NCBI RefSeq assembly: GCF_023559245.1
Contig: NZ_CP097462.1
Location: forward strand, 1,736,001-1,800,000
DNA length: 64,000 nucleotides
Direction: 5' to 3'
Source of the DNA: Sphingomonas sp. KRR8
Lineage (GTDB): Bacteria; Pseudomonadota; Alphaproteobacteria; Sphingomonadales; Sphingomonadaceae
Shown here in pieces: positions 34,000 through 42,978 of this stretch. A program made the translations under genes and the position numbers. How positions within the stretch are numbered: the first letter of the stretch is position 1; each line of letters begins with the position of its first letter. The notes under the pieces were generated by a model that was given only the letters and a program-made list of their open reading frames with translations, made no database searches and was not told the DNA's origin.

Positions 34000-36381
34000 T
34001 TAGAAACGGAAGCGACCCTCGACGAGGAACGTGCGGGGTTCGCCGGGGACGGCGGTGTTCAGCGAGAAGATGTTCCCGAACCCGACGCCGCCGGTGTAAT
34101 AGACCTCCTTGGTGAGGTTCTTGACGATCCCGGCGATTGACCAGCCGCTGACCTTGTCCTCGATGCCGGCGCGCAAATTGATGAGCGTGTAGGACGGCAG
34201 TTTCGTGCCGGGCGTCAGGCTAAGGCCGGTCGAGCTGAAGTATGTGGAGCTTTGAGTGTAGACGTCGCCGCGGAGTGTCCCGTTGAGGCGACCGGTGACT
34301 GGAATGCTGGCCGCGGCGAAGGCAGCGCCAGACCATTTGGGCGTGTCGGGATAGGTGTCGAAGCGCGCCTGCGGATTACCAACGACGTCCACCGTATTCT
34401 TGGTGAATTTGGCGTCCGTGTAATTAATGTTGCCGCCGACGGTCAGCCAGCGCGAGAGGTCCGCCGATACCTCGGCCTCGATTCCCTTGATCTTCGCTTC
34501 GGGCACGTTGACCGTGATCGACGCGAGATTGCCGAAGATCGCCGCATAGAAGGCCCGCTGGATGTCCTTCACCTTCATGTTGTAGGCGGCCAGGCTGAAG
34601 CGGGCAGGCACGGCGCCGAGGCGGCCCCGGTACTTGAGACCAAGCTCGACGTCGGTCGCGGTCTCTGGACGATATTCCCCACCAGTAGCGTTGCCGAACC
34701 CGACGGTTGGCGGCGCGAAATAGTTGAAGCCGCCGCTGCGGAAACTCCGCCGCGCCTTCGCGTAGACCAGCGTGCTCGGAGTGATTTGGTCCTCGAGCCC
34801 GAGCGTCCAGCTCAGCCTCTTGAAGACGTCGTGCTGGTTGAAATTGTAGGCCGGAAGGGGATTGGTGACGTAGGTGTCGTCAACGGCCCGAACGAACTTC
34901 GTTGCTTCGCGGGTGTAGCGTGCGCCAGCCGTGGCCTTGAGGTTGCCGACGATCGTGTAGGTGCCCTGCGCATAGACGGCGGCAGTCTTGTTGGTGAACT
35001 TCCCGTCGTTGATCTGCACGACCGGCGGGCTGATGGGTGCGAAGTCGAAGATGACGCTTTCGGAACGGGTGTCGTCCGTTTCGCGGGTCAGATAGACGCC
35101 CGCCACGTAGTCGAGCCGGTTGTCGAACAGACGTCCTAGGATCTGCGCTTCCTCGCTGACCTGGGTGATCAGTCCGCCGCGTCCCGATGGTCCGTTGCCG
35201 TCGATACCGTACGGCGTTCCGTCGAATTCGCCGGCGCCTTTGAACCGGCTTCGAACATAGCCGAAGACGTTCTTGAACTTGGTCTCCGCACCCAGGTCGA
35301 CCGTCGTGATGTTCGAGGCGATCAGCTTTTTCTGACGGTAGAAATTCGGGGAATCGACGTTGACGATATAGGGGCCCCGCGCCTGCTGCGTGCCGAAGAA
35401 GGAAAGCAATCCAGCCGGGTCTGCGCGAGGGTGGGCCTGAAGATAAGCCGCCCAGCTCCCGGCCCCGAACGCGCTGTCAACGGCAGGCGAGAAGAGAAAG
35501 TTGAAGGGAATGAAGGACGGCGCACCCAGCGGATTAACGCTGTAGACGACGCTCGACAGGCTGGCCCCGCTGGAATGACCGTAGTCGACCACGGTCTCAT
35601 TGCTGAAGCCGCTGGTAGGCTTGAGGGTCAGGCTGACGCGCGCGTTTTCACGCTTGATCTCGCCCAGCCTCTGCCCGTTAAACAGATTGAGCTGGTAGCC
35701 CCTGCGCCGCTGAATGAAGCCGGCAACGCGCAACAGGGCGACATCGGTCGCAAGCGGAATGTTGACCGCCCCCTCGAGCTGGCGGGCATTGTAATTGCCA
35801 ATCCGGCCCGTGACGTAGCCGCCGAAATCCTTGGTCGGCTTCGCGCTGGTGTAGAGCACGGCGCCGCCGGTCGAATTGCGGCCGAACAGCGTTCCCTGCG
35901 GGCCCTTGAGTACCTGTACCGACGAGAGGTCGTAGAGGGCCGTACCCCCAACTCCGCCGACCTGGATTTCGTTGAAGTAGGGCAGGACGCTGGGTCGAGA
36001 ACTCGAAAAGGGGTCGACCGACTGGCCGCGAAGGGAGAAGTTTAGCTGATTCTCGTTTTGCCCTGATTTCACGGTCAGGCCGGGAACGGCGATCTGCAGG
36101 TCGGTCTCGGTCGTGATGGCCTTTTCGGCCAAGGTCTGCGCGCTGACCACCGACACGGCGACGGCCGCTCGTTCCAGGGTTTCCGAACGCCGCTGCGCGG
36201 TAACGATGATGACTTCAGCGGCATTGTCAGTGTCCGCCTTGGGCGCGGGCTGGTTGGTGGTCACTACCGCCGGCCCGTCGGCGTTGGGCGGTGGAGGTGT
36301 GGTCTGCTGGGCATGCAGCGCCGTGCTCGACAGGCAGGTGGTGACCCACAATGCGGTTCTGATCTTGGCCGTCATCTTCAT
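34000..36381 (-). CDS. TonB-dependent outer-membrane receptor
   Basis: A 793-residue receptor with an N-terminal signal peptide (ALWVTTCLSSTALHAQ), a plug domain (EVIIVTAQRRSETLERAAVAVSV as TonB-box-like start, later VQVLKGPQGTLFGRNSTGGAV) and a 22-strand barrel ending in FLVEGRFRF with a terminal Phe. Sphingomonads use such receptors for hydrophobic organic substrates. It lies between the amidohydrolase unit and the SDR-led operon on the same strand. Substrate not inferable; probably the island's own growth substrate. Confidence 0.93.
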   Translation of the reverse strand: MKMTAKIRTALWVTTCLSSTALHAQQTTPPPPNADGPAVVTTNQPAPKADTDNAAEVIIVTAQRRSETLERAAVAVSVVSAQTLAEKAITTETDLQIAVPGLTVKSGQNENQLNFSLRGQSVDPFSSSRPSVLPYFNEIQVGGVGGTALYDLSSVQVLKGPQGTLFGRNSTGGAVLYTSAKPTKDFGGYVTGRIGNYNARQLEGAVNIPLATDVALLRVAGFIQRRRGYQLNLFNGQRLGEIKRENARVSLTLKPTSGFSNETVVDYGHSSGASLSSVVYSVNPLGAPSFIPFNFLFSPAVDSAFGAGSWAAYLQAHPRADPAGLLSFFGTQQARGPYIVNVDSPNFYRQKKLIASNITTVDLGAETKFKNVFGYVRSRFKGAGEFDGTPYGIDGNGPSGRGGLITQVSEEAQILGRLFDNRLDYVAGVYLTRETDDTRSESVIFDFAPISPPVVQINDGKFTNKTAAVYAQGTYTIVGNLKATAGARYTREATKFVRAVDDTYVTNPLPAYNFNQHDVFKRLSWTLGLEDQITPSTLVYAKARRSFRSGGFNYFAPPTVGFGNATGGEYRPETATDVELGLKYRGRLGAVPARFSLAAYNMKVKDIQRAFYAAIFGNLASITVNVPEAKIKGIEAEVSADLSRWLTVGGNINYTDAKFTKNTVDVVGNPQARFDTYPDTPKWSGAAFAAASIPVTGRLNGTLRGDVYTQSSTYFSSTGLSLTPGTKLPSYTLINLRAGIEDKVSGWSIAGIVKNLTKEVYYTGGVGFGNIFSLNTAVPGEPRTFLVEGRFRF

Positions 36382-36407
36382 CCCCTTTCTTGGTCGCGCG
36401 CGTTCGT

Positions 36408-36761
36408 TCAGGCAGTCTCCACCATCCGCTGGAGATGCTGGGCACGTCGGGCGCGCGCCGCTTCACTGATCCGACTTGGCGACCAATCGAGCCCATTGTC
36501 GGCTTTAAGGGTAACCGAGGTGACGGTCGGCAGCGCGCCGATCCGCTCGCGGGCCTCCTTCTCGAAGAAGCCGATCATGTGACAGAAGGGCGAGGTCAGG
36601 CGGAGCTTGACCGTGACGGCGCCGTCGTCGGCGATCAGCACTTCGTCGACGATGCCCATTTCGTTGAGCCCGAAGGGCGTCCCCGCAGCGAGGCTGCAGG
36701 GATCCTTGATCTCGTCGAGGCAGGACAGGATACGCTGCTTGAGCGCGTCATGCTCAGGCAT
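36408..36761 (-). CDS. MIP18/PaaD-like (DUF59) protein
   Basis: A 117-residue protein with the DUF59 core (ILSCLDEIKDPCSLAAGTPFGLNEMGIVDEV ... VTVKLRLTSPFCHMIGFFEKEARERI). Family members help assemble Fe-S or metal centres, for example PaaD. Its ATG (36761) lies inside the end of the amidohydrolase gene (8-base overlap), so the two are strictly coupled. It may insert a metal into the amidohydrolase or another oxygenase; no oxygenase reductase is near. Confidence 0.8.
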   Translation of the reverse strand: MPEHDALKQRILSCLDEIKDPCSLAAGTPFGLNEMGIVDEVLIADDGAVTVKLRLTSPFCHMIGFFEKEARERIGALPTVTSVTLKADNGLDWSPSRISEAARARRAQHLQRMVETA

Positions 36762-37881
36762 AGATGGTGCTCCCCTCCGCCTGGGCCTGGTTCGGGTCGA
36801 TGAACGACAGGGTCGTGAGCGGATCGGCCGGAGGCTGCCCCGGCGCGCGGGCGAACTGATCGTCGGCGACGCCCTTGCGATAGCGATCGAGGTCGAGGCC
36901 ATGAAGCCGGGCGAAGTTTTCCGCGAAAAGGCCGCGTTTGTCGTCCTCGGTGATCTGCCGTAGCGGCTTGAAAAGACCGCCGCTTTCCAGAAGGTCTTCG
37001 GGAAATTCGAAGTCACACAAGGCTTCGAGCGCCGGCTGAGGATGGCACAGCGTTCCACCCGAACCCCAGAACATCCTTTGCAGCATGTCGCTGCCGCCGA
37101 TGCGACAAAGACCAAGCAGGATCTCGGCGAACGCGCGCGGGCGCCGTTCGATGATGACGTTTTGGATTTCCATATTGACGGCGATGTTCCCGAACCGGGC
37201 CAGCAGCCAAGCAGTCTCTTCCATGAAGGCCAGGCCGCCATGGACGATTTCGAAGTTTAAATCGGGGAAGTCGGTGGCCGCATTCTCGATGTCGCTGGGG
37301 TTGTAGGCATTGCCCACGGCAAACGGCCCGATCGGAACGGCCTTGTGGACGGCGACATGCTTAAGCCCGTGTTTCTGCGCCGCCTCGTAAAGCGGGTAGA
37401 TCAGCTTGGGATCGTCCATCCTCCAGCTGACCGGGCCGGTGCCATCGTAGCTGGTCGGGTAAAGCTTGAGGCCCAGGGGTTTGAGCATGTCGACCTGTTC
37501 GGCGATCGACTGCACTGCCTGCTCGCCCTTCAGCGGATCGACACAGGCGTAGGCGCCGATAAAGCGCGTCGGATATTTCTCGAGGGCTTCCGCCGCCTTC
37601 TCGACCGACGAGTAGCCGTCCTTGAACGAGGCGATCGCCAGCGGATGCATCACCGCAACGTCGGTGTCGCTCTCCTTGAAAAGGAAGTTCGCGACATCAT
37701 CGATCTGCCAGTCGATCAGATATTGCTCGCGGGTCATGGCATAGCGCGGGTTGGGCGGATCGGCCGCCAGATGGTACGCCAGCTCGACCATGGCGTGGCC
37801 GAGCACCGGATCGACCCAGTTGGATGGCAGATGGTTGTAGGCGTGCGTCACGGCGTCGAGCACGAAATACTTGCCGATCAT
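36754..37881 (-). CDS. Amidohydrolase-2 family protein (ACMSD-like)
   Basis: A 375-residue TIM-barrel protein of the metal-dependent amidohydrolase-2 group. The usual N-terminal HxH is not obvious: the segment reads DAVTHAYNH. Later landmarks are NFEIVHGGLAFMEETAW and FWGSGGTLCHP, where the usual GSD(Y/F)PH Asp is replaced by Gly. Family members catalyse C-C cleavage, decarboxylation or ring opening. It is co-translated with the MIP18-like gene and lies between the two TonB receptors. The unusual metal ligands make the reaction uncertain. Confidence 0.82.
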   Translation of the reverse strand: MIGKYFVLDAVTHAYNHLPSNWVDPVLGHAMVELAYHLAADPPNPRYAMTREQYLIDWQIDDVANFLFKESDTDVAVMHPLAIASFKDGYSSVEKAAEALEKYPTRFIGAYACVDPLKGEQAVQSIAEQVDMLKPLGLKLYPTSYDGTGPVSWRMDDPKLIYPLYEAAQKHGLKHVAVHKAVPIGPFAVGNAYNPSDIENAATDFPDLNFEIVHGGLAFMEETAWLLARFGNIAVNMEIQNVIIERRPRAFAEILLGLCRIGGSDMLQRMFWGSGGTLCHPQPALEALCDFEFPEDLLESGGLFKPLRQITEDDKRGLFAENFARLHGLDLDRYRKGVADDQFARAPGQPPADPLTTLSFIDPNQAQAEGSTIYA

Positions 37882-37913
37882 GGGTCGCTTCTCCTCTCAG
37901 CGGAATGCGTTGT

Positions 37914-40400
37914 TCAGAACTTCGCGGATGCCTGCAGTGCTATCTCGCGACCACGCGCGATCACCCCGCGCTGCTCGCCGATGGTGAGCGGCACGCTGGT
38001 GCCGCCGGTGCGGTCGGCTCCATAGAGCAGGTAATATTTGTTGGTGAGGTTTCGCCCGACCAGGGCGAGCGAGTAGCGGTCGTCGCGGGTAGCGACACGG
38101 ACGCTTGCGTTAAACCGCCAGAACGCCCGCTGGTAGGTCGACGGCGCCATTGTCTCGGCGGCGTAATATCCATCCGAATAGAATCCGTCGCCAGTCAGGC
38201 CCAACTTATAGCTGCCAACAGGCACTTCGTATTCGAAGCCCGCATTGCCGGCCCAGTCGGGTGAACGCGCGGGCGCCCGGCCATTGAAGTCTTGCTGTAG
38301 CGTGAGGTTGGCGGTGCCGGGAAAGCGGAAGCTGCAATTGGGCGGCAGCGTCACGGCCGACTGCACAGTCCCCGCCGGGATGGTGAAGCCGTAGCACTGG
38401 CCGACGAAGTCGCGGAATCGGTTGTGCACATAGGCCACCGCGCCATGCAGGGTAAGGGCATTGTCGACCCTGTAATTGGCCTCGGCCTCGATGCCGCGCT
38501 GGCGGACGGCGCCGGCATTGTTGATGGTGTAGGCCACCCGGCTCGCGTCGTAGGTGTTCACCTGCAGATTCTTGAACTTATACGCAAAGGCCGTGATCCC
38601 GACGCGCAGGTGGTTGCGCAGGAACAAGCCTTTGGCCCCAAATTCGAAGCCGGATGCAGTCTCGGAATCAAAGTCGACATCGCCGATCCGGGTGCTGGTC
38701 TGGAGCGGGTTGGTCACCCCGAACCCACCGGATTTGAAGCCCGTCTTGTAGGCCGCATAGATGGTACGGTTTGCTTCCGGGTGCCACGTCAGGGTGACTT
38801 CCGGCGACACGTTGCTGTCGCTGAAGCGTCCTTTCAGAACCCCGACCTGATCGCTGCCCGGATAGACTGTTGCCAACGTGTTGAAAGTGCCAACCCCGTA
38901 GAGATTGCGCTTGTCGAAGCGTTTCCTCTCGTGGGTCCAGCGGGCGCCGCCCGCCAACTGCAGCGTTGGCGCAATGTCGAACAAGGCCTGGCCGAAGACC
39001 GACATGGTGTTGCCATGTTGGTGGCCGAGGTCCTCGTAGGTGACGAACCGCCCGCTCGCGGCGTTGTAGTTGCTGTCGCGCAGCTTGGTGTCGTTATGAT
39101 CCTCGAGCGTCGTCTTCTGATAGTAGGCGCCGAGGACTAGGTTGAAGGGCCCGTCGAACTTGGACGTGTAGCGCAGCTCCTGCGAGAATGCCTCGTTGTT
39201 CTGGTCGTTGAAGAAGGCGAGCTGCGAATAGCTCGTCTGGTCGAGACCCGAGAGGAACTTGTACCGGATGAAGTTGTAGCCGGTCAGCGAGTTGAGGCTG
39301 CCCGCGCCCATGTCCCAGTCGAGATCGAGCGCCGCCGTATAGGCGTGAAGCCGACCGTAGGGCGCGCCGCCGTTCTGGCCGCCGAGCATGGTTCGCGCTA
39401 TGGCGTCGGGCAGGTCGCCGATGGTAGTGCGGTTGTCCGCGACGCAATCGGCGTTGGGATCGGCAATCCCATACATGCGCGGGAAAGGTCCCGAGCAGGG
39501 CCCGATGTTCTGGGTGGCGACGCCCGGGCCGCTGTCCTTGCTGCGCGCGCCGAACAGCTTGACCCGAACGGTGAAGTTTGGCGCAAGCTCACCCTTCAAG
39601 GTGAAGCGCGCGAGCAGGTCCTGATCGCCGGGCCGCGGGTCCGAGGCACCCGGCAGCTGCGACGCGCCGACAGGAGCCCCTGCCGCAGTGTTAAACGGAT
39701 TGGCGATCGGCCGCGCGGTGTTGCGCAGCCATCCATCAAGATGTCGATAGCGAATGGCCAGACGCGCGCCGAGATTGGGCGCGATCGGACCGGAGATGGC
39801 GGCATCGGTCGTGAGCTCGTCCCCGACGAACTCATACGACGCGCGGGCCTCTACGGTGAGCCGGGAAGCAGGGTCGGCGGTTTTCAAAGAAATCACGCCG
39901 GCAGGGCTGTTTTTCCCGAAGAACAACGCCTGCGGCCCCTTTAGGATTTCGACCTGGCCAATGTCGAAGAAGCCGAGCTGGGCGATTCGGCCATCGCTGG
40001 TCTGGACGCCATCGATCGCCACCGACACAGCCTGCTCGAACCCAGCCTGGTTCGCGGGAGAACTGATCCCGCGAATGGCGATCGAGCCGCCACCATTGGA
40101 CTTGTAGGCACCGACAATGACCGTCGGCGTTGTCTCTCCGATCTTGCTGAGGTCGGTAGCAAGATTGCGGTTGAGCTCGGTGGGGGTGACGACGGAAACC
40201 GCCACGGGAACGTCGATCAGTGTCTCGTTGCGCTTGCGTGCGGTGACAACGATGTCGGCGCCGACCGAATTTTCAGTTTCGACTTTCGGGAGCGCCCCGT
40301 TCGCTCCCCCGCCGGGTGCGACCTGCGCAGATAATGGCGACGCGGCAAACGCGACCGCCATCGCGAACCCACTCGCAGATGCCCTCAGAAGAGCCATCAT
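37914..40400 (-). CDS. TonB-dependent outer-membrane receptor
   Basis: An 828-residue receptor with signal peptide (MMALLRASASGFAMAVAFAASPLSAQ), plug (GADIVVTARKRNETLIDVPVAVSV; VEILKGPQALFFGKNSPAGVI) and barrel ending in ASAKF. ATG at 40400, preceded by GGAGG, was preferred to ATG at 40418. Two operator-like dyads (40465-40507) lie 65-107 bases upstream. The neighbouring amidohydrolase follows on the same strand. Substrate unknown; likely imports the compound degraded by the island. Confidence 0.93.
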   Translation of the reverse strand: MMALLRASASGFAMAVAFAASPLSAQVAPGGGANGALPKVETENSVGADIVVTARKRNETLIDVPVAVSVVTPTELNRNLATDLSKIGETTPTVIVGAYKSNGGGSIAIRGISSPANQAGFEQAVSVAIDGVQTSDGRIAQLGFFDIGQVEILKGPQALFFGKNSPAGVISLKTADPASRLTVEARASYEFVGDELTTDAAISGPIAPNLGARLAIRYRHLDGWLRNTARPIANPFNTAAGAPVGASQLPGASDPRPGDQDLLARFTLKGELAPNFTVRVKLFGARSKDSGPGVATQNIGPCSGPFPRMYGIADPNADCVADNRTTIGDLPDAIARTMLGGQNGGAPYGRLHAYTAALDLDWDMGAGSLNSLTGYNFIRYKFLSGLDQTSYSQLAFFNDQNNEAFSQELRYTSKFDGPFNLVLGAYYQKTTLEDHNDTKLRDSNYNAASGRFVTYEDLGHQHGNTMSVFGQALFDIAPTLQLAGGARWTHERKRFDKRNLYGVGTFNTLATVYPGSDQVGVLKGRFSDSNVSPEVTLTWHPEANRTIYAAYKTGFKSGGFGVTNPLQTSTRIGDVDFDSETASGFEFGAKGLFLRNHLRVGITAFAYKFKNLQVNTYDASRVAYTINNAGAVRQRGIEAEANYRVDNALTLHGAVAYVHNRFRDFVGQCYGFTIPAGTVQSAVTLPPNCSFRFPGTANLTLQQDFNGRAPARSPDWAGNAGFEYEVPVGSYKLGLTGDGFYSDGYYAAETMAPSTYQRAFWRFNASVRVATRDDRYSLALVGRNLTNKYYLLYGADRTGGTSVPLTIGEQRGVIARGREIALQASAKF

Positions 40401-40464
40401 TGATCCTCCAGTGAGCACTCCTCCTGCCCACTTCCGTCTTCAGAACACACCAGCCGCCATCGCT

Positions 40465-40507
40465 TGTCAATACAGGTGTTGACGTTTCTTCAACGCTAGA
40501 GTTGACG
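40465..40507. promoter_or_regulatory. Two tandem operator-like dyads upstream of TonB receptor
   Basis: TGTCAATA-CAGG-TGTTGACG (40465-40484) and CTTCAACG-CTAG-AGTTGACG (40488-40507) share the core and 4-base spacing of the dyads at 26530-26589. They lie upstream of the receptor start at 40400 and suggest that the receptor belongs to the same regulon. Confidence 0.55.
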
Positions 40508-41022
40508 ACCCTTCCAAAGGCCTCGTTATTGCTCTCGCGATGGCTGACGAGGTGGTGGGTTACGGATCACCGCAGGGCGGCCAGGACGCTGACTGATCAA
40601 GGACGAGCTCCTGCGCCGATATTCGACAATTTAGCCGGATCAGGCACTTCTCGGGATCTAGGCGGTCGGGCACTCGAGGGCTCGGATCCACAGCCGCTCC
40701 CTCAGACGGCAACTCTCAAAAGCCGCCGCGTGTCGAGTCTCGCACCTGAGCTGAACGAACGGCTGGTTGGCCGAGCTCATCACCAGAAATGGACGGTCTG
40801 CTTTCGGCCAGGTGCAGACATCCGGCGGCGAAGGGAAGGCAAGGATCAATGAAGAAGGGGCAAGGGTTTGCTCCGCCCGAGCGGATGAAAAAGAAGTTCG
40901 GGTTGAGCAGCGATCCATCCTAAGAGGATACGCCCTTGTTTCTCCACAACGATCCCAAGGTCGCGCCAGCGACCCATGATTTGCTCGCACCCACCATGCG
41001 CCGCAGCAGGGAGGCCTGAGCC
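40508..41022. other. Intergenic region without credible gene
   Basis: About 500 bases between catabolic island and next mobile-element gene. Short frames occur on both strands but none has a protein-like composition or ribosome binding site. The last bases provide AGGGAGG before the next start. Confidence 0.5.
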
Positions 41023-41568
41023 ATGGCCGACTACAAGGCTGACCGGACAAAGGTCCCGGTCGACGTCGCTGGCGGCATCATCGAGGGTGAGTTCAACGGC
41101 AAGGTCAACCGCACCGATGAGGTGATCGGGCGCCGGATCATGCTCCACGACGGGCGATCAAGCTGTCACCGGTATGAAACGCTGATTCCACCGGGCGCCA
41201 CCGAGATGCTGCGGGAACTCAGCGCTATCGCAAGGCGATACGAAACACAGCGTCTACCAGAGATGCGCGACCTGATGATCCTGTTCACGGTGCGCTTCAA
41301 GCCAGGGTCCACCTTCCACGCCCAGTTCGAGGCGGCTCGCTCGTTCGCCTGGGCCAAGCTCTGCGTGGAGCGGCGGTTGGCGGTCACGTTGGTCCAGCAC
41401 CAGCCCGGGCTCAGCGGCTATGCCGAAGGCAAGCCGCATGTCCACATGCTCATTTTTGCCCGCGAGCTCCATGACAGCAACTTTCTCGGGTTCACGCCTT
41501 TGCTGAAGGGCCCGCCCAAGGCCATCCTCGCCGCTGAATGGGCTGCCTGGCCCGGCCGCAACGCCTGA
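41023..41568 (+). CDS. Hypothetical mobile-element protein with HUH-like motif
   Basis: A 181-residue protein, ATG after AGGGAGG. The segment GKPHVHMLIFARELHDSNF contains an H-x-H flanked by hydrophobic residues, as in HUH relaxases or Rep proteins, and a preceding block LVQHQPGLSGYAEG. No catalytic Tyr is obvious in a short upstream position. It may be a small relaxase-related or replication protein; assignment is tentative. It lies at the left of the recombinase module of the element. Confidence 0.5.
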   Translation: MADYKADRTKVPVDVAGGIIEGEFNGKVNRTDEVIGRRIMLHDGRSSCHRYETLIPPGATEMLRELSAIARRYETQRLPEMRDLMILFTVRFKPGSTFHAQFEAARSFAWAKLCVERRLAVTLVQHQPGLSGYAEGKPHVHMLIFARELHDSNFLGFTPLLKGPPKAILAAEWAAWPGRNA

Positions 41569-41649
41569 ACCACCTCCACGCGCCGTGGCTCTCCTCGCCG
41601 GGCTCCGGCGGGCAGAGCCGGCGCGCGCACCTCCAATAAGGAATATCAA

Positions 41650-42378
41650 GTGAAGAAGACCGTTAGCATCGATGTCGAGACCGTGTTGGACGAGGAGGCC
41701 GCTGGGCACTGCGGCTTCGTTCCCGGAGACGAGTTCGCTCCGTGGCCGGTCCACCGGATCGTCTGCGCCAGCGCCTTTTCTGTGACCCGCAGCGCGCATG
41801 ATGAGCAATACTATGCGCTCGAGAGCTTCTCGCGCGGAGCCATGTCCGAGCGCGGCATTGTCATGGCCCTCGCGGCGGCGGTCGATGACGCCAATGTGGT
41901 GGTCACCTTCAACGGCTACCGGTTCGACCTGCCTGTCCTGCTCGCCCGGGCCATGGTTCATGAGGTCCATGTGCCCCGCCTCATCGACCTGCAGAACCGG
42001 TCGCGGGTCGGGAGGCATGTCGACCTGTTCGATCAGCTGAAGCGGGACGCGGCGCCGGTGAGCCTCGCCCATCTCTGCGCGCCCTTTGCCATCCCCGTGA
42101 AGCAGGATGCGTCCGCCAGCGTTGCCGAACTGGCTGCTCGTGAAGACTGGCTGGCCCTCGAAGAATACTGCGAGACCGATGTGGTGGGCTGCTGGCTCGC
42201 CAGTCTCTTCTGGACCAAGGTGCAGGAGCCGGGCTTCGCCCGCGCCGAGTGGCGTTCCTTCGCCGCTTGGGCGGCCGAGAACGCCACCGAACATCCGAGC
42301 CTCGCCGCGTTCACGACGGTCCCGCGACCGCCTCGCCAGAGCTACCCGGCGCGTGGGCTCGACGACTTCGACTTCTAG
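41650..42378 (+). CDS. 3'-5' exonuclease, DEDDy/PolB-like fold
   Basis: The 242-residue protein has the DEDD nuclease residues in order: SIDVET (Asp/Glu), TFNGYRFDLPVLL (N-x3-FD), and YCETDVVGCWLASL (Y-x3-D), as in predicted PolB-like exonuclease family 2. It would degrade single-stranded DNA from the 3' end using two metal ions. The start is the GTG at 41650 (reads as MKKTVSIDVET), behind AAGGAA. In this mobile-element setting a role in processing or protecting the transferred strand is possible. Confidence 0.78.
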   Translation: MKKTVSIDVETVLDEEAAGHCGFVPGDEFAPWPVHRIVCASAFSVTRSAHDEQYYALESFSRGAMSERGIVMALAAAVDDANVVVTFNGYRFDLPVLLARAMVHEVHVPRLIDLQNRSRVGRHVDLFDQLKRDAAPVSLAHLCAPFAIPVKQDASASVAELAAREDWLALEEYCETDVVGCWLASLFWTKVQEPGFARAEWRSFAAWAAENATEHPSLAAFTTVPRPPRQSYPARGLDDFDF

Positions 42379-42383
42379 CCGGC

Positions 42384-42412
42384 AGCGGCGGCATCGGGTC
42401 GGTGCCGCCGCT
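42384..42412. repeat. 10-bp inverted repeat after exonuclease gene
   Basis: AGCGGCGGCA (42384-42393) pairs perfectly with TGCCGCCGCT (42403-42412) around a 9-base loop, six bases after the exonuclease stop. No T-run follows. It may limit read-through or stabilise the upstream message. Confidence 0.6.
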
Positions 42413-42472
42413 CTCGCGGCGCGAGGTGAGACTGGAGGGAAAAGCTCCTCGGCAATGATGCCTGGAGGAAAA

Positions 42473-42874
42473 ATGATGAAGTCAGGATCTTACGACGCCA
42501 CACTCAGCAACTGGATCGTCTGCGAGCTGGCAGACGGCCGCCGCTTTCTCGCCGGCAAGGTGTCCGGCGACCGCAAGGGGCGCTTCCGGGAAGGCGGCTA
42601 CATCACCACCTCGCTCGTCGTCAGCCCGATCAAGGCGATAGCCGACGGGGAGATCATCGAGACGCTTAACAGCCATTACCTGCTCACCCAGCGCAACAAG
42701 GCTGATGACGCGATCTTCGCCAAGCTGGACGCCTGGCTGGCGCAGCAGCCATCCCCGCCCACACTGTTCGACGTTCTGGCTGCGCGCGATAGCGACCTCT
42801 TGGCTGCCTTCGTGCTCCGTGGCTTTCGGGCAGCCGCCGCCGAGGCTGCGTGGCGCAGCAAAAAGGCCGACTGA
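42473..42874 (+). CDS. Hypothetical mobile-element protein (133 aa)
   Basis: Unrecognised protein beginning MMKSGSYDATLSNWIVCELADGRRFLAG; the ATG at 42473 follows GGAGG and was preferred to upstream ATGs in the same frame at 42455/42458. The N-terminal half is beta-rich and could be an OB- or SH3-like fold (GKVSGDRKGRFREGGYITTS), the C-terminal half helical. It precedes the second copy of the repeated motif (42922-42948). Confidence 0.6.
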   Translation: MMKSGSYDATLSNWIVCELADGRRFLAGKVSGDRKGRFREGGYITTSLVVSPIKAIADGEIIETLNSHYLLTQRNKADDAIFAKLDAWLAQQPSPPTLFDVLAARDSDLLAAFVLRGFRAAAAEAAWRSKKAD

Positions 42875-42883
42875 AAGACCGGC

Positions 42884-42948
42884 GCGGACGCTAGCCGAAG
42901 CAGCGTCCGCTCCGGCCCCGAAAAGTAGCAAGCAACCCGGTCGCAAAG
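42884..42948 (+). repeat. Inverted repeat plus 27-base motif, copy 2
   Basis: GCGGACGCT (42884-42892) and AGCGTCCGC (42902-42910) form a 9-bp stem. The motif at 42922-42948 starts AAAGTAGCAAGCAA and ends GGTCGCAAAG, matching 20614-20640 at 25 of 27 positions; only the middle TCT/CCC differs. The order, inverted repeat then motif, is also the same. Confidence 0.75.
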
Positions 42949-42978
42949 GACCGAGCGCGAGCATGACATGGACCGGGC

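Noticed and set aside
40658..41050. 130-codon frame on the minus strand
   Set aside because: Cys/Arg/Trp-rich, no start signal, and overlapping the beginning of a better gene; not protein-like.
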